Below are positions 38,415 through 51,799 of a stretch of 64,000 nt of DNA, piece by piece. Below the pieces are notes generated by a model. It made no database searches, was not told the DNA's origin, and was given only the letters and a program-made list of their open reading frames with translations. The first letter of the stretch is position 1. Each line of letters opens with the position of its first letter. This DNA comes from Oreocharis arfaki (taxonomy: Eukaryota > Chordata > Aves > Passeriformes > Paramythiidae): assembly GCA_013398015.1 (NCBI GenBank), contig VZRR01012727.1, positions 1,589,901-1,653,900 of the forward strand, read 5' to 3'. The translations under genes were made by a program, and so were the position numbers.

Positions 38415-41400
38415 AAGAAATATAGTGAGGAAAAGGAAGGCAGCAAAGCAAAGCTTATTGCAAACTGTTCTCTCTTGTCTGGAAAAAACAAGAAGTGCCA
38501 CATTTTTTTCCTTAGGTGAACATGAGAATGTAATTAATACATCTGAAATTATCTATTATTATCTCAGGGAACAGCTTCATAAACATGTTTAAGCAATAAG
38601 CAGAATGGATTTTGTTAGAGAAAGTCATTTTTAGCAATAAATAATCAGTTCTCCAAACCAAGTTTATGATACTGCTATTGTTCAGAAACAAAGGCCTCTT
38701 ACATACTTAAAATAACTTTCCAGAAACACTCAACAGTAATTCTAGTGATGCTTTTGTATCAATATAGTATTTAATACTCAACCAAATCACTACAACAGTG
38801 ATTCAGAAACAAGAGATGAACCGTAACGTGCAACCCAAGGGTTTTTAAAGATGAAATCATCTGATGAAAAAACCAGCACTCATATAATAAAATTACTTTT
38901 TGCAAAAAAAGACTTCTGTATATAATATTAAAATCTGCCTGTTAACAGTGTCATACATGTCAACCCAAAACACATGAAGTGCCAGAGATGGAGTAGAATG
39001 GGAGGCCCTGCTGCCAGAAGATCTGGGAACAACAGTGGTCTTCAGCTCCCTGGTTTGGGGCATCAGTGGAGGACCAGCCAGCAGCAGGAGGAAGAAGAGC
39101 AGGATGCCGTGGAAAAGGGGAGAAGAAGGGAGTGAGAGTATTTTCCAAGCGTCACTAATCAAAAGAAAGAACAAGGACAAAATACACTGAAGCAATTTGA
39201 TTTTAAAGAAGTGAAACTAAGGAACAGTCACTAACTTCTCGGGCACCTAAAACCTGTCAGATTAAAGATAACGTGCAAAAGAGGGTGCCACTACAGAAAA
39301 TACCTTAAAGTACAGTTTAATGCAGATCACGTAGCAAAAGAAAACATTTTTACAAAGCTACATCAAATCTTAACAATCCAGTGCCTTCAACCTTTTTACT
39401 CACACTTTACTCACAAGTGTGCCTTCCTAAACTGCCTCCACAATTTCAAACAGTTCCTACTTCAGCAAACAGCAAAGGAACAAGGCAAAAATGACATCAT
39501 TGACAACATCAGTTAAGAAAAATGTTAACGAGTTTCAGTAATTATATTTGCTAGCCTTTCCTGCTATATATTAATACACTGAGATTCTTCTGGGTCTCTA
39601 GGTGGGACCTGCCTTTCAAAATAAGCCACAGCATGGCCACAGCACAGGAGTCCAGTGTCTCCTGTCCCCTCTCCCTCACCCACAGCAGTGGCCTCCTGCC
39701 TTGTCTTCAACTGATTGTAAAGCTTCTGCCCTATTTAGAAAAATTATTTAGGCATTGAAGGTGCCCATCTCACACTGGCATCAAAGGTGATATTTGGAAT
39801 GTGTGACTTTTGACATTTTTCCTTCCAATTTTTCTCATAGAAAGTAAAGTGTGAACTAAATGACAAGAGAGTCAACAAACACATGGTAAATACTGACCTT
39901 TGGGAAATGGAAAATGGAAATTAACAGTTTAGTAGCCTCAGTTACAGTCACTGTAGCTGTTATCTGTAAGTCTTTGTGACTGCACATTTGCCAATCAGCA
40001 ATGTGATTTTTATATCAGGTTCAGAAACATAATTACAAAGACCTTACCGGCAAGATGAAAACATCCTCCTTCCATGAGGAAGCTTTTCCTAAGGAACTGT
40101 TTGTAACTGTAGTAATAACAGCTGCAATTGAAGTAATTTCTGTAGGAAGTGTGCTTGAAAAATTCTCCCAGTCACAAGTAGAAAAAATTACTCATGCACT
40201 TATCAATTGGCTCAGAATTTAATTACAACTTTCCATAAACATATAATACTTAGCAAATGATTTCAGGATACCAGCGCTCACACCATGTTTGTGGAAATCC
40301 AGAATTTTGCTTCTAATACATGGGAAAACAAAGGTACAATCCATAACTACAAGAGTCACTCAGCCCTTAACAAAACCCACACATAACATGATCTTCTCTA
40401 CTCCCCACAAAAACCACTTGTGCTTGAAGTCAGTGGGTCCAGCTCAGTCAGCCCCTCACAGCATCACATGGCAACTCCACAGCTTTTAGGTGCTGGCCAT
40501 TGCTGCCTCACCAAGGCATTAACAGCTCACAATCCAGACTGAAGTGTGAGAATCTCACGTGTCTACATTGCACTGCAAAGCCACACACGAGATTTGCTGA
40601 TCGTACAGTTTATCCCAGAATTATTTTCAAATACTTCTACTTCTAAACTTATGTGACAAAGGAAGTTTTCAGGAATGTGAGAATGGGGTGCAAATACTGA
40701 CCTCCCAACTAATCACATGCAAGGTTCAGCCAAGTACATTGTAGAGAAGCAGGACTTCGTCAGGTTTTGGACCTGAAACTTCCTCCAGTCTTTCAGATTT
40801 CCCTGTCTGTAAGGCACTTGACCTAGGAAATAAGTACTTCTTCCCCTTTTACAGGCAGGTAGATGATTAAAAGTTCTAGCCATAACTTGACATCTCCTTC
40901 AGAGCTGCAGGTCAATCCCTTTTTGCCCAAGAATTTGTTCCACTGAAGGACAGAGCAGTAAGTCATTTCAGCTTACTAGAGATAGAAAGAAAGGGTCCTT
41001 TTGGCTGCAATGCTATTAGCCATGCTTCAGGCTAAAACCTTAATCAGGGTGAGAGTTCATTGCACAGATAGTGCACAGATAAAATGAGTATGTTCAGCCT
41101 TTATTTGGTCTCTTCACAATATAAGCACGGGTTTCTACTACCTGATAAGTCTTTAGAATGACCTTGTAAAGAATGGCAACAACGTATGCACTTAGAAGCT
41201 CGGGGGTAACTGTTAATTTTCCTACTTCTGACTTGTAATTGTGAGTGAATCATGAGAACAAGGATCTAAGAACTAAGGCAGCAGAAGAAGAAGCAAGTGA
41301 GCACCACATATCTTAAGCCGTTGCTAATGTTTAAGGAGGGTTTACAAAACAAAATACTTTTGCTGTCACTGGGTCTCTTGTTCAAAGAAATTTAAAGGAG

Positions 41401-44400
41401 ACAGGCCATGCTGTGATCGACTGAAATGAGCAATAACTGAGAAGAGTAAGACTAAGAGCATTCACCTTCACAACCAAACAAGTTTTACACCTCACCCCGT
41501 AAGAATGAAAAAGTAACTTGCCACACTCCCTTGCAAACAGACATTGAGCAAGTGTTTTTTGTTTTAAATGAAGATATGGAACTTAAAAGTTCTTCAAAAG
41601 TATTGTGGGCTACATTAAATTTTCCTATATTAGTGCTGCAATATTGATTTTGACAAAGATCTAGAAAAGTTCAAGTCCATTATTACCAAGCAATATGTAC
41701 TAAGTGAATTAGGAGGAAGCAAAACTCCTGCCCAGCCAAGTTCACTGGAGATGGACCATCACTTGCTCTCCCATATCAGTGATGTCTGACCAGAGACAAC
41801 CATTTTATCCTCTCGACTACATTGTTATATTTGCTTTGTGGAACCCCCACACACTGCATATAGAAAAATTAAAAAGCTTTTGGCACATGACAAAATCTAC
41901 ATCTCAGTACATTATGGATACCTGAGTTACTGCTTCCTGATTTACTCCAAGAAATACAAATTTGGTATCAGCTTGGACATGAAACCAGGGATATATGTGA
42001 GCCTGTAAAGCAAACTGACTGGTTGCAGAAAACACAGAATAATACCCAAGCCATTTTTGACAGACATTTTCCAAAAATAATTAAAAAATAAATCTTGTAT
42101 TAGAGTTAACATGCCTTAAAAAAATTAAGCAATTAAAAATTAAACCAAAAGCTTAATCCTTCTGCAAGTTCTTTTCTCTAAGCAGAAGTTAGTCCAGTCT
42201 TCAGCTACTTCAAGAAAAAAACGAGCGTTGCAGGGGGATTTCCTCTTGGCCAAAGATGATACAATGACTATCTATTTACATCATTTCTTGCCTGAACAGT
42301 GCAGCAGCATTCCTTCCACTTTCCGCTGGTGAGGACCACATCCTGGGCACAGCCCAACTGGCAGTACTTGAGGGCACAACTTCCCTGTAAATTACGCCCC
42401 TTGCCTTAAATACTGACTAGCACAAGCAATAAAATGTGATTACTCAATAATTAACAGGTAAGTAACTACCTATTACTCAACAACTTACAGGGACAGATTA
42501 CCTAAAGGCCAGAGCAATAGTGGAACACAAAATATCCTGGAAAAGCAATCCCACTGACACTGTCTTTACAACCAAGGACAGCTACAGGGAGAAGGGGTTA
42601 GATTCTCTGTTCACTGTTCTATTCTAGATTATTTAAGACATTTTATTTAATTAATACAGATACTACTGTATCATACATTCACCCCCTCTCTATGATCATG
42701 CTGTGAAACAAGACTTGGAATTGTGCAACGATATTCTGCTTATGTGTGAGAAAGAATGAACATAACTGCACATTACAAAACCATAATTTCAAATTCTTTA
42801 TCCTTTTTTTGCTCTCCAATTACAAATAGCATTTTCTACATGAAATTCAAACATTTCACATTTTGCTTATTGGCTGTAGTAGGAAGGTTTGGAAGTAGAA
42901 CAGCATTGGTAACCAGGACCTGGGCTGGATGATTCTGACCCCTCTGAATACATCTGCCACTGCAGTTGAAACATACCTGACTTCAAAAGCTATAATTATA
43001 GAAACCAACATTTCATAATTTTATATAAGTAAATTAAAACAATCACAAACCTTCTCAGTTACACAAAGCTCTAAAATTCTAATAACCATGATGATTAGCC
43101 ATAGCATACATATAGTTTGCAATATATTTAAACAGTTCACAGACTTTCATTTTAAAATATGTATTTTCTAGCATATTCTGATTCAGGGTTCATTTTAATC
43201 TTTGTTGTTCATGACACATTAAGCCAGAACAAAGATGAAAGAGCACTGATCAATAAGCACAAACCATTTTTTGCCTTTCCTTTCCATCTTACCCCAAATC
43301 TATTTTAATATCATCAGGGGGAAAAATAAAACTCATCAGTCACCTGATGGAGTAATTCAAAACTTAACCAAACAGGGCTAATGGGTGAGAATTGAAATGA
43401 AAACACCTTGACAAAGAAAGCAATTTCTTTTCTTCGCACTCTTCAGAAGCTGTGGGTGATCGCTGTAATCGAACCATCAACAGCGAGGGGCCATCTGTCC
43501 CAAGGGCCCTCCACGTGAGCAAGAATCAGCAACAGAAAATTTTAGAGGCCGGCCCACATGCATTCAGCCCCAGTATATCTATGGCAGGCAGCACGCAGCT
43601 GAAAATCAGTGTTTTGACATTTTTCCCATACCAATCCTTAGAAGTCAACACCAAACTTTTGATAAGAACAAAACACAAAAAGCAGGTTAAGAGGTTGCTT
43701 ACAGAGAGATCAGTGTTACACCAACAGCTGAGATCTCCCCTGTTGAGAAGCACTCATGCTTTGGTATCCAAGAGCCACGTTTAGGAAAAAGGCTACAGGA
43801 AACAACCTTTACACTTGCAGTGATGTTACGAGTCCCCTCTAGGATTAGTTTTTGCAGCTAATGAAGATGCACCAGTCTCTTACCAAATCACCCTCACACA
43901 ATCACCAAAGCTTGGGTTGCTTCCACAGAAAACAAACAAAACATTAAGAAAGGGTCTATCAGACATTTCCAAGACAGCAACCACACACAATGCGTGCTGA
44001 GACCCAGGGGCTCAGGCAGAGGCACTGTGGCTTTGGCACCTGACTCCCCAGGAAACAGAGATCATTCTTACCCCCACCAAGCACCTCCCAGAACCGGAGG
44101 AAAAGCGGCTCCATGCCACACTCTCCCAGAGATGTTCCCAAACTGGGCACTTTTTCCCCACTAAGCTGCTTAAAAGGCAACACCACACACAGCAGAAGGA
44201 TAATGCAGTTTATTTCTTCATCATTTTCTAACTGAAAAATATATTGATCTTTTAGCAAAATAAACTCTGACATACCTGCAACTCTCTGCACTCTTCTCTC
44301 CACCTGTTTCAAAAGTCTGAAGAGTCATAAAGTGGATAGAGAGGGCAGGAAAAAAAACTGTATTTTATTTCTGTTGAGCTGCATTAACAACATTGGTCCC

Positions 44401-47324
44401 TCTCTGCTTCAGCAGAACACAGACCCAGCCAACAGCACACTGGGAATTAGAAGAAGCACACTGTTTTCAGGCCTGCCAGTTATCTGTTGCCTGACCTCAA
44501 GTCAGTTATTTCAGGTTCCCTAACATCATGAAGTCTTGGAAAAAAAATTTTATATTCTTATTATTCAGAAGAAAGGGCATTTAAAAAGGGACATTTCTGC
44601 GGGGGCCAAGTTCAGTTATTTTAAAGCACAAGCCAAGCAAATACATAAAACAAGTAAAAGCAAGTCAAAGGGTTTTCTCACAGGTGTTTGCAGTTACTCA
44701 GGTCAAAATTCCCTATTATGTGTTGGAGAGGGGTCAGCAAAACCAGAGATGTAAACATCAACTCAAAATACATAGAGGTTCTACTAGAAGGGTCTTGTGT
44801 CTTGCAGCCCTTCAGGCACGAGATCTGGGTTCTCAGGTAATAATCCCAAAGCACACTCAACAACTAGGAGACTCTCCAAGACATTTCCTGATATCACATA
44901 CTTCAGTGATAAAACAGAAAAATAATACTATTTATTTGGAACCACAAAATAGAAGGGTGACGTATATGCATGATTTCAATTTACATCCCAATACAAAGTA
45001 ACAGAGCTGTGGGTAAAGTGCAACACTATTTTATCTCACAAAATCTCAACGCCCGATGCCTGCTTTGTCCAGTGAAATCTCAAATAAATCATGAACAAAA
45101 TAGTGAAAATTAATTTAACAGTGTGATAATAGCAGACAATATATTTCACTCTAATAGAAAAAGCTAAAGTTCAAAACAACACACTGCACTCGCATGGCCC
45201 ATGAGGGGTCAGAACTCAACACATCCTTTGTAAACTGAGCCTTTCCAGAAGGCAAGGTCAGAAGCTGCCTTCTCCCATTTCAGCAGTCTGCATTCAAACT
45301 AGCTGTTCGAAAAGTACAAGAACTTTTTTGTCAGAAGCAGTTACTCCAACAAAGACACCCTGCGAGGTAACACGGCCCCGCTGCTGGGTGGGAGCCCAAG
45401 CCAGGCCGGCTGCTTTGCCCATTGGAAAGCCAGGACACACCAGCCAGGCACAGCAGGCTCCAGCTGGTCGGTCACTGCCTCACAGAGGCAAAGCAGCAGC
45501 CCAGGGAGTGCTCACCACCACGCAGAGGAGAAAGGAGAAAGAAAACAGACCTGTACACACTTGGAAGAGCAGCGGGGTGGTTGCAGATGGGAAGATAAAG
45601 ACTACAGGACAGGAGGAGCATTGCAGAATGATTGGCCATCCACATGCTTGAACTGAGCATTTCTGCCTCTTAAGTAAGAAAGGTCTTCATTTTACCTTCC
45701 AAAAAGCATTGCAGCAGAAAGAAGTGAGATGAGGCCAGGGAAAGCATTCACCACACAGAGGTCAAAAATATTAGTAAGGTGAAAAATGATATTATTACTA
45801 TTGATGTGAAAGAACGAGGAATGACTTACTAATAAATCAACAACAGCAAAAATTAAGGTTATGTCTCATCTGAAAACATCGATTTACCAAATAAATCTGA
45901 TGCAAATATTTCAGAATGCACTGATAAACCTGCACAACAGTTGTCTACACACAGAATGCACAAGGAACTAAAAGATATGGCACTACAGGTAACATTATGC
46001 ACTCTGTTACATTAATCTGTATGAAAATTTTCATAAAAAGTTCTCCTCTCGACCACTGCCCTTCTCTCACTGCTCAATTTCTCCATGTTCAGTGTTCGCA
46101 TGAAAGGGTTTGATGCTATTGGAAGGGCTGTATTATTCTGGCTTCCATTTTCTATCTACTTCAGCTTCTTCCTCGACACAGATGACTAAACAAACCTCAG
46201 ATTTCCAACAAGCCCCACATCACTAATCACTTCTAGTCATTTCACATCCATGCTCTGTCCTCCTGCACATTCTCCATCTCCACCAGCAAGACTGCAGGTT
46301 CACCACTGGAAGGCTTAAGACGATGAGCTCAGTGATCAATACAGTTTGATAGCAACTCGGTAACTACACGGAGCTTTTCTCTTTATTCTTTGTTTTGTTT
46401 CTGAAAATGAAAGACATTCACCTCCTAGAGCACAGCTGAGCTCTAGAAATGTATGTAAGAACCTAGATGAGCACAGTGAACAGTTGGAATCAATGCTAAA
46501 AGCTGAAAGCAAAATAATTTCTTATCTAAGGAAATTAAAGTCATGACTGGATGAGCCTAAGAAAACAGTACCACTGTCTCATCGGCCATTTATCAGGAAA
46601 ACGAAAAAGGCTGAGAACACTAAGAATTAATCACAGGTGTCAACCAATCTTCACAAGACATGCAAAAGAATTTTTGGAGGAAATATTTAAATGTTTTCAG
46701 ACAAGCCAGTTCCTGCATTAAAATACACTACGCTGCAGCATAAAAACAATCACTACCCATGCACATACACTTCTCATCAAGAACAATTCAATATGCAGCT
46801 ACAGAAATCAGAAGTTGCTCTGCTTTAAGATAACTAATTCCATGTTTTTATTAATAAAGACTAATCATAATCACTCATGCTGAAAATTTCATAATCAATG
46901 GGATAGAATACACTTGTAAATTATGTCTACATAAAATAAGGTATCTCCTTATAGCATCTTTTAAATTAATTGTTTTCATAATTAGTAAAAAAAACCCCAC
47001 AGGGAATGAATATATTGCTGCACTTTTCAAGTATTGAGACATACATTCTCTCTCAAGCATGCCTCAGATACCTCCTCTTATCTTGAGTCTTCCATCATTC
47101 TGATAAACAAAATCTCTGAACTTTCTAGAGCAGGAAAAATCCACTAATTTCTGAAAATACTAAAAATAGATTTCAAGAATCATGGGTGTGCAAATATCAC
47201 ATCTTAATTTTAACAAGTTATCCCAAATGACTTATTGCTTAAATTCTTCAATCCTATCAAGCCCACAGAGGATTAGGCAAATTCCGTTGACTAACATCCT
47301 GCCTCAAACTGTAGAGTGTATCTC

Positions 47325-48262
47325 CATTCTTCAGGGCAAATTCTGTTCCATGTATTTATCAATGGTCTGGACGAGGCGATCATGTGCACCCTCGGTAAGT
47401 TTGAAGATGAAACCTAGCTGGGCAGGAGTCTTGGGCAGGAGTGTTCATCTGCTGGAGGGCAGGAAGGCTCTGCAGAGGAATCTGGGCAGGCTGGATCCAT
47501 GGGCTGAGGTGAACATTTAAAGGTTCAATTAGAGCAAAGTGCCAGGTGTTGCACTTCGGCCACAATAACCCCATGCAATGCTCCAGGCTAGGGAAGAGTG
47601 GCTGGAAAGCTGCCTGATGGAAAAGGACCTGGGACTGCTGCTTGACAGTGGCTGAACAAGAGCCAGCTGTGCTCAGGTGGCCAAAGAGGCCGAGGGCAGC
47701 CTGGCCTGGATCAGTAACAGGGTGGCAGCAGGACCTGGGAAGGGACTGTCCCGCTGTACTGGGCACTGGTGAGGCAGCACCTTGAACCCTGTGTTTGACT
47801 TTGGGCCACTCACTTCAAGAAAGACACTGAGTGGCTGGAGAGTGCCCAGAGAAGGGCAACGGAGCTGGGGAAGGGTTTGGAGTGCAAGTCTAATGAGGAG
47901 TAGCTGAAGGAGCTGGGGGTGTTTAGCCTGGAGAAAAGGAGGCTCAGACCTTACAGATCTCTACAACTGCCTGACAGGAGGGTGTAGCAAGTGGGTGTCA
48001 GTCTCTTCTCTCAGGTAACAAGAGATAGGACAAGGGGAAATGGCCTCAAGTTGTACCAGGGGAGGTTTAGATTGGATATTAAGGAAAAATTATTCATAGA
48101 AAAAATTGTGAAGCACTGGAACAGGCTGCCCAGTGAAGTGAGGAGGCCACCATCCCTGAGAGGTATTTAAAAGACGTGTAGATGTGCTTTTGAACATGGT
48201 TTAGTGGCGGAGTCGGTAGTGCTGGGTTAAGGGCTGGACTCAATGATCTTAAAGCGCCATTA
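47325..48262 (+). mobile_element. CR1 LINE, truncated and decayed copy
   Basis: The plus strand runs from the reverse-transcriptase catalytic region (Phe-Ile-Asn-Gly-Leu-Asp-Glu at 47355 onward) through the distal coding region (about 47850-48090) into the 3' UTR (ctggactcaatgatctt at about 48236). The expected ATTCTATG tail is not present. The catalytic Phe-Ala-Asp-Asp block reads Phe-Glu-Asp-Glu (47400-47411), with a TAG stop shortly after (47415-47417), so this copy is dead. It shares with the copy at 4.1-4.8 kb the unusual ctgaacaagagccagctgtg segment, suggesting the same subfamily. It is antisense to DENND1B. Both ends are approximate. Confidence 0.93.
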
Positions 48263-51200
48263 AGGAAGAGGTTTAGAGTCCTTTTCAAGACTGCAGAAGA
48301 AATAATTATGGGGGAAAAAACCTCTTATTTTCCAAACTTTGACAGAAGATAACGAAAGGTGCCTACTCTAAAATACATCAATATTTTAACTTCTGGTGCT
48401 TCCCCAAGGGCAAAAATATCAGTCATTTTGCTTGAGAACACCATTTGACCCCATCAAATTCAAAAAGCCGAAAAGATCACAATTCATAAAGTCACAAAAC
48501 TAACCCATTAGGAGCAAGGCAAAAAGACTATAAAGGGTTTCTCATTTTACTTCCACTTAAGAACTGCAGAAATCATCCGCTCAGGTAATTCCAGCAAGAG
48601 CCGCAATCATAAGCCTTTCATTTAAGACTTCTATAATAAACAACTCTGCATGTTTAACAAGGTCTCCACCATAATGCTGTATTTTAAAATCAGTGAACCC
48701 AATTGGGTTTCTAAGGAATGCAAGAAAAATGAAGCCTTTTTTCTCATTTGAATACGTGTCTGATCACAGATCACTTAGTACCACCTTTCTGAGGAATTTA
48801 CCCCTAAAATGTTTAAAAAGAACAAAGATGGATGTCTGTGAAATTGAGAAACAAAAGATTAAACTCAGCCAAGGGTCTGAGGATGCACAATGTCTGAGGC
48901 TGTTTTCCAAGCACAAATAAAATCAAGCCTGTACCAAAATATATTTCCCCCAGCACTGAGAGGCCCTGCCACTGACTTGCTGAGGAACGCTGCTGGTTCC
49001 TGATCACTTCTCTGAATGCAAGTGGCCTAAAGCTGTCCAGGCCATAAGCAAATGTTTGAAGATGTGACACGTGAAGAGGGTCAACAACAAAGCCTAGCTT
49101 TAATCCCTTTGTGTGAAGCAGGAAGAGGAATTTACCTCATATACACAACACATCTATGTCCAGTGAAGTATAAAACTTCCAGAGGTGCACAAGCAAGGCA
49201 TTATGTCCTCTTAGCTTTTCTGCATGCTGGGAAAGGCCAGGAGGGAGGTGAGCAGTGCTTCTCAAGGGCTGGATGTAGTGAAGCACAAGGAATGGTTGTA
49301 TGCCAAGCAGGGAGCTTTAGTGCACCAAGTGTATTAATCACTGTTGGTATCTTCTCCCAGCCTGAGCCAAGAGTAGCACAACCCATTAGTCCAAACGGGT
49401 GGACCTGAGAATATGGGAGGCTTAACTATTAGTTAACATAACTTCCATCACTTCTAATTGGATTGTGACTAAATTCCCAGCACTGATAATACCAAAATGA
49501 GATCAGAGGGGAAAGCTTCCATATTCCCTTTGCACAAAGATTGGAAACAGCTCTCCCCTGCTGTTGTACAATAGCACTGACCACCCAAAGACCTGTGGCT
49601 TTAGCTAAAAGAGACCCATCTCACTGCCAGATGAACATGTGTGAGGATGTGATTACTATGATGCTTTACGAATTCCAAAAAACCAGCCCAGAAACAGTGC
49701 AAATAGTTAGAAGGCCAAATACTAAATTATGTTAACCTACACAAAGGAAATTTAGAATAAAAAACTGTAATAGCAAAAGGACCTGATATAGGCTGAGGAG
49801 GAAGAGAGCAGAGTATCTGTGCTTTTAAGGACTGCTGAAAGATTGGATTTTGTTTTGGGAATCTCTTTATCCAGCATTTAAGAGAGAGCTATGCAAGCTC
49901 CAAATTCTATTGCAATGCACAACTAAGCCAGAGCACATCTTCAGACTTCCTTGCATCAGAACTCCTGTAACCATTCCTGACACTCATTTGCTTGACCCAT
50001 TTCTGATAAACAAAGAATGGAGTACTTGAAGTATTTTTCCCCCTTGTTCGTCCCATTCTTCGCTAGTCTCTTGTTTTGTGGTCAGAGGTTAAACTGCTGA
50101 CCTCTCACCTTCAAGGCAAGTTTTTCCCCCCTTCCATAAAAGGTTTTTCACAGTGTGCAGCATTCGGATTAGCCCCTATCCCCCTGAACAAAAGCTATGC
50201 CTTTGTACCACTGGTTTGGGCATGGAGTCCGTACATCAGAGGAAGCTGCTCCTACTTACCATTCACAATAACTATATTGTGAGGCCCCTCTAACGCCTCG
50301 TCTCTCAGTGTCTAGACTTTCACCCAACCAGCCAGCAAAAAGAAAATCCTGTAAAGCACTCAACTGAAAATTAACTATGGTATCCTGTTGTGAACCTGAT
50401 GAAGACGTTATTTGAACATACGGTAAAACTTTCCATTGTTTAACATAAAGATAAGAGAAAAACTTTTAAAGCCCTGAGGTTTAAACAGTCATAGGGATCA
50501 ATTCACTCATGGGTCAGTAAATGCATTTTATAAGCAAGCAGCTATTGCTTATGTGTGTCTTTAAAATAATACACAGATTATTAAATTATACCCAAGCATC
50601 CAGCATTCTGGATATTTGCAGAGCCTAATTTTATACTTACTATGGATACACTAAGGCAGAACTCGAGACACAGAAAAAGAATTGTATCTTCCAGAATTAA
50701 CTGAAAGCATCGTGTCACTCCTGCCCACTGTCCCACTTTCTTCAGCAAAATAAAATAAAAGAAGTATAGCAGCAGAAATATTTTGTGCCCTGCTGTATGA
50801 AAGAAGACCTGTAAGGAAAACTCCAGGCAAGACAGGGTATCTATAAAGCTGGGAGTGTGAAAAAAACACAGAATTTTCCAAGAAAAAAACAAAACAAAGA
50901 AAAAACCACTGCAGTTACTTTTATTTTTTTTCTTTGCAACACTTGCATTGCTGTAGCACGAATAACACACAGTAGCAGGACAGTTTACTGAAGTGGACTA
51001 ACATTAATAAAAATCTATTCTTTCATCTTGAGGAAAAACAAACCAAAAACACACAAGTAGGCCAGGGAAAAAGAATCTAGATATGAGCAATATTTTTATG
51101 TTTGAATAAGCATATTATACAATTTGAAACTCTGAAAAGAATTTATTATTGCAGAAAAACTGATGTTTGCATCTTCTCGGAATTCTTACAGCCTCTTTTG

Positions 51201-51363
51201 AGAGTGTACTTGGAAAGAATTCCCTGGGCTTTGCTAGGAGAATAAGGCACAGCTGAGGAAATGCATCTCTCTCATCAGTTTCCCCAATCTGTTTTGAAAA
51301 GAGAGCCAGAGTGTCTCAAAATAAGAGGCAAACAAATTGCTGTCTGGCATAGGTTGATTGACT

Positions 51364-51422
51364 GGGGGAACATGAGGGGGTGTGCTAGGTTTTTGGGGGG
51401 GGTTGTTTGTTTTTTTTTTTTT
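51364..51422 (+). repeat. G-run and T-run low-complexity block
   Basis: Contains G5 (51364-51368), G5 (51376-51380), G8 (51395-51402) and T13 (51410-51422). The loop before the G8 is long, so a canonical quadruplex is doubtful. The block encodes the hydrophobic start of a long but unconvincing open frame to its right. Confidence 0.75.
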
Positions 51423-51782
51423 AAGTGTGTTTTGTGCTGAAACAAGAAAGTGTGAAATCATCCTTGTCATAACAGGAAAAACAAAACAACAACGTTTATC
51501 CCTTACCAGCACCCCACAGTGCCTGGTCATGGCAGCAGCATGCAGAAAGCAATGGGATTTGGGAGTCTGGACACAAATGCAACCACAGAGGAAGGGCCTA
51601 ACAACAATCTCAGTTCTCTCAACAGGCAAACAAGGTTGGATTTGCAAAGGAAGCAGAAATCAGGAGATAAGAACCTTCTCTGTCTTCAGGAATACCAGAC
51701 ATCAGGCACATACCACCATCTCCCTCTGCCACACAGGTCACTCATGCTTGGGAAGTATTTTAATTTTCCTTTCAATGCCCTT

Positions 51783-51799
51783 AAAAAAAAAAAAAAAAA
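51783..51799. repeat. Poly-A tract (17 A)
   Basis: A homopolymer run. In one frame it encodes a lysine run inside an otherwise unrecognisable open frame. No retrocopied gene was identified upstream. Confidence 0.92.

Noticed and set aside
45328..45651. 107-codon plus-strand frame, Gln/Ala/Pro-rich
   Set aside because: GC-rich intronic patch with no recognisable homology and no convincing splice context.
47380..47766. 128-codon minus-strand open frame
   Set aside because: Antisense of the CR1 copy at 47325-48262.
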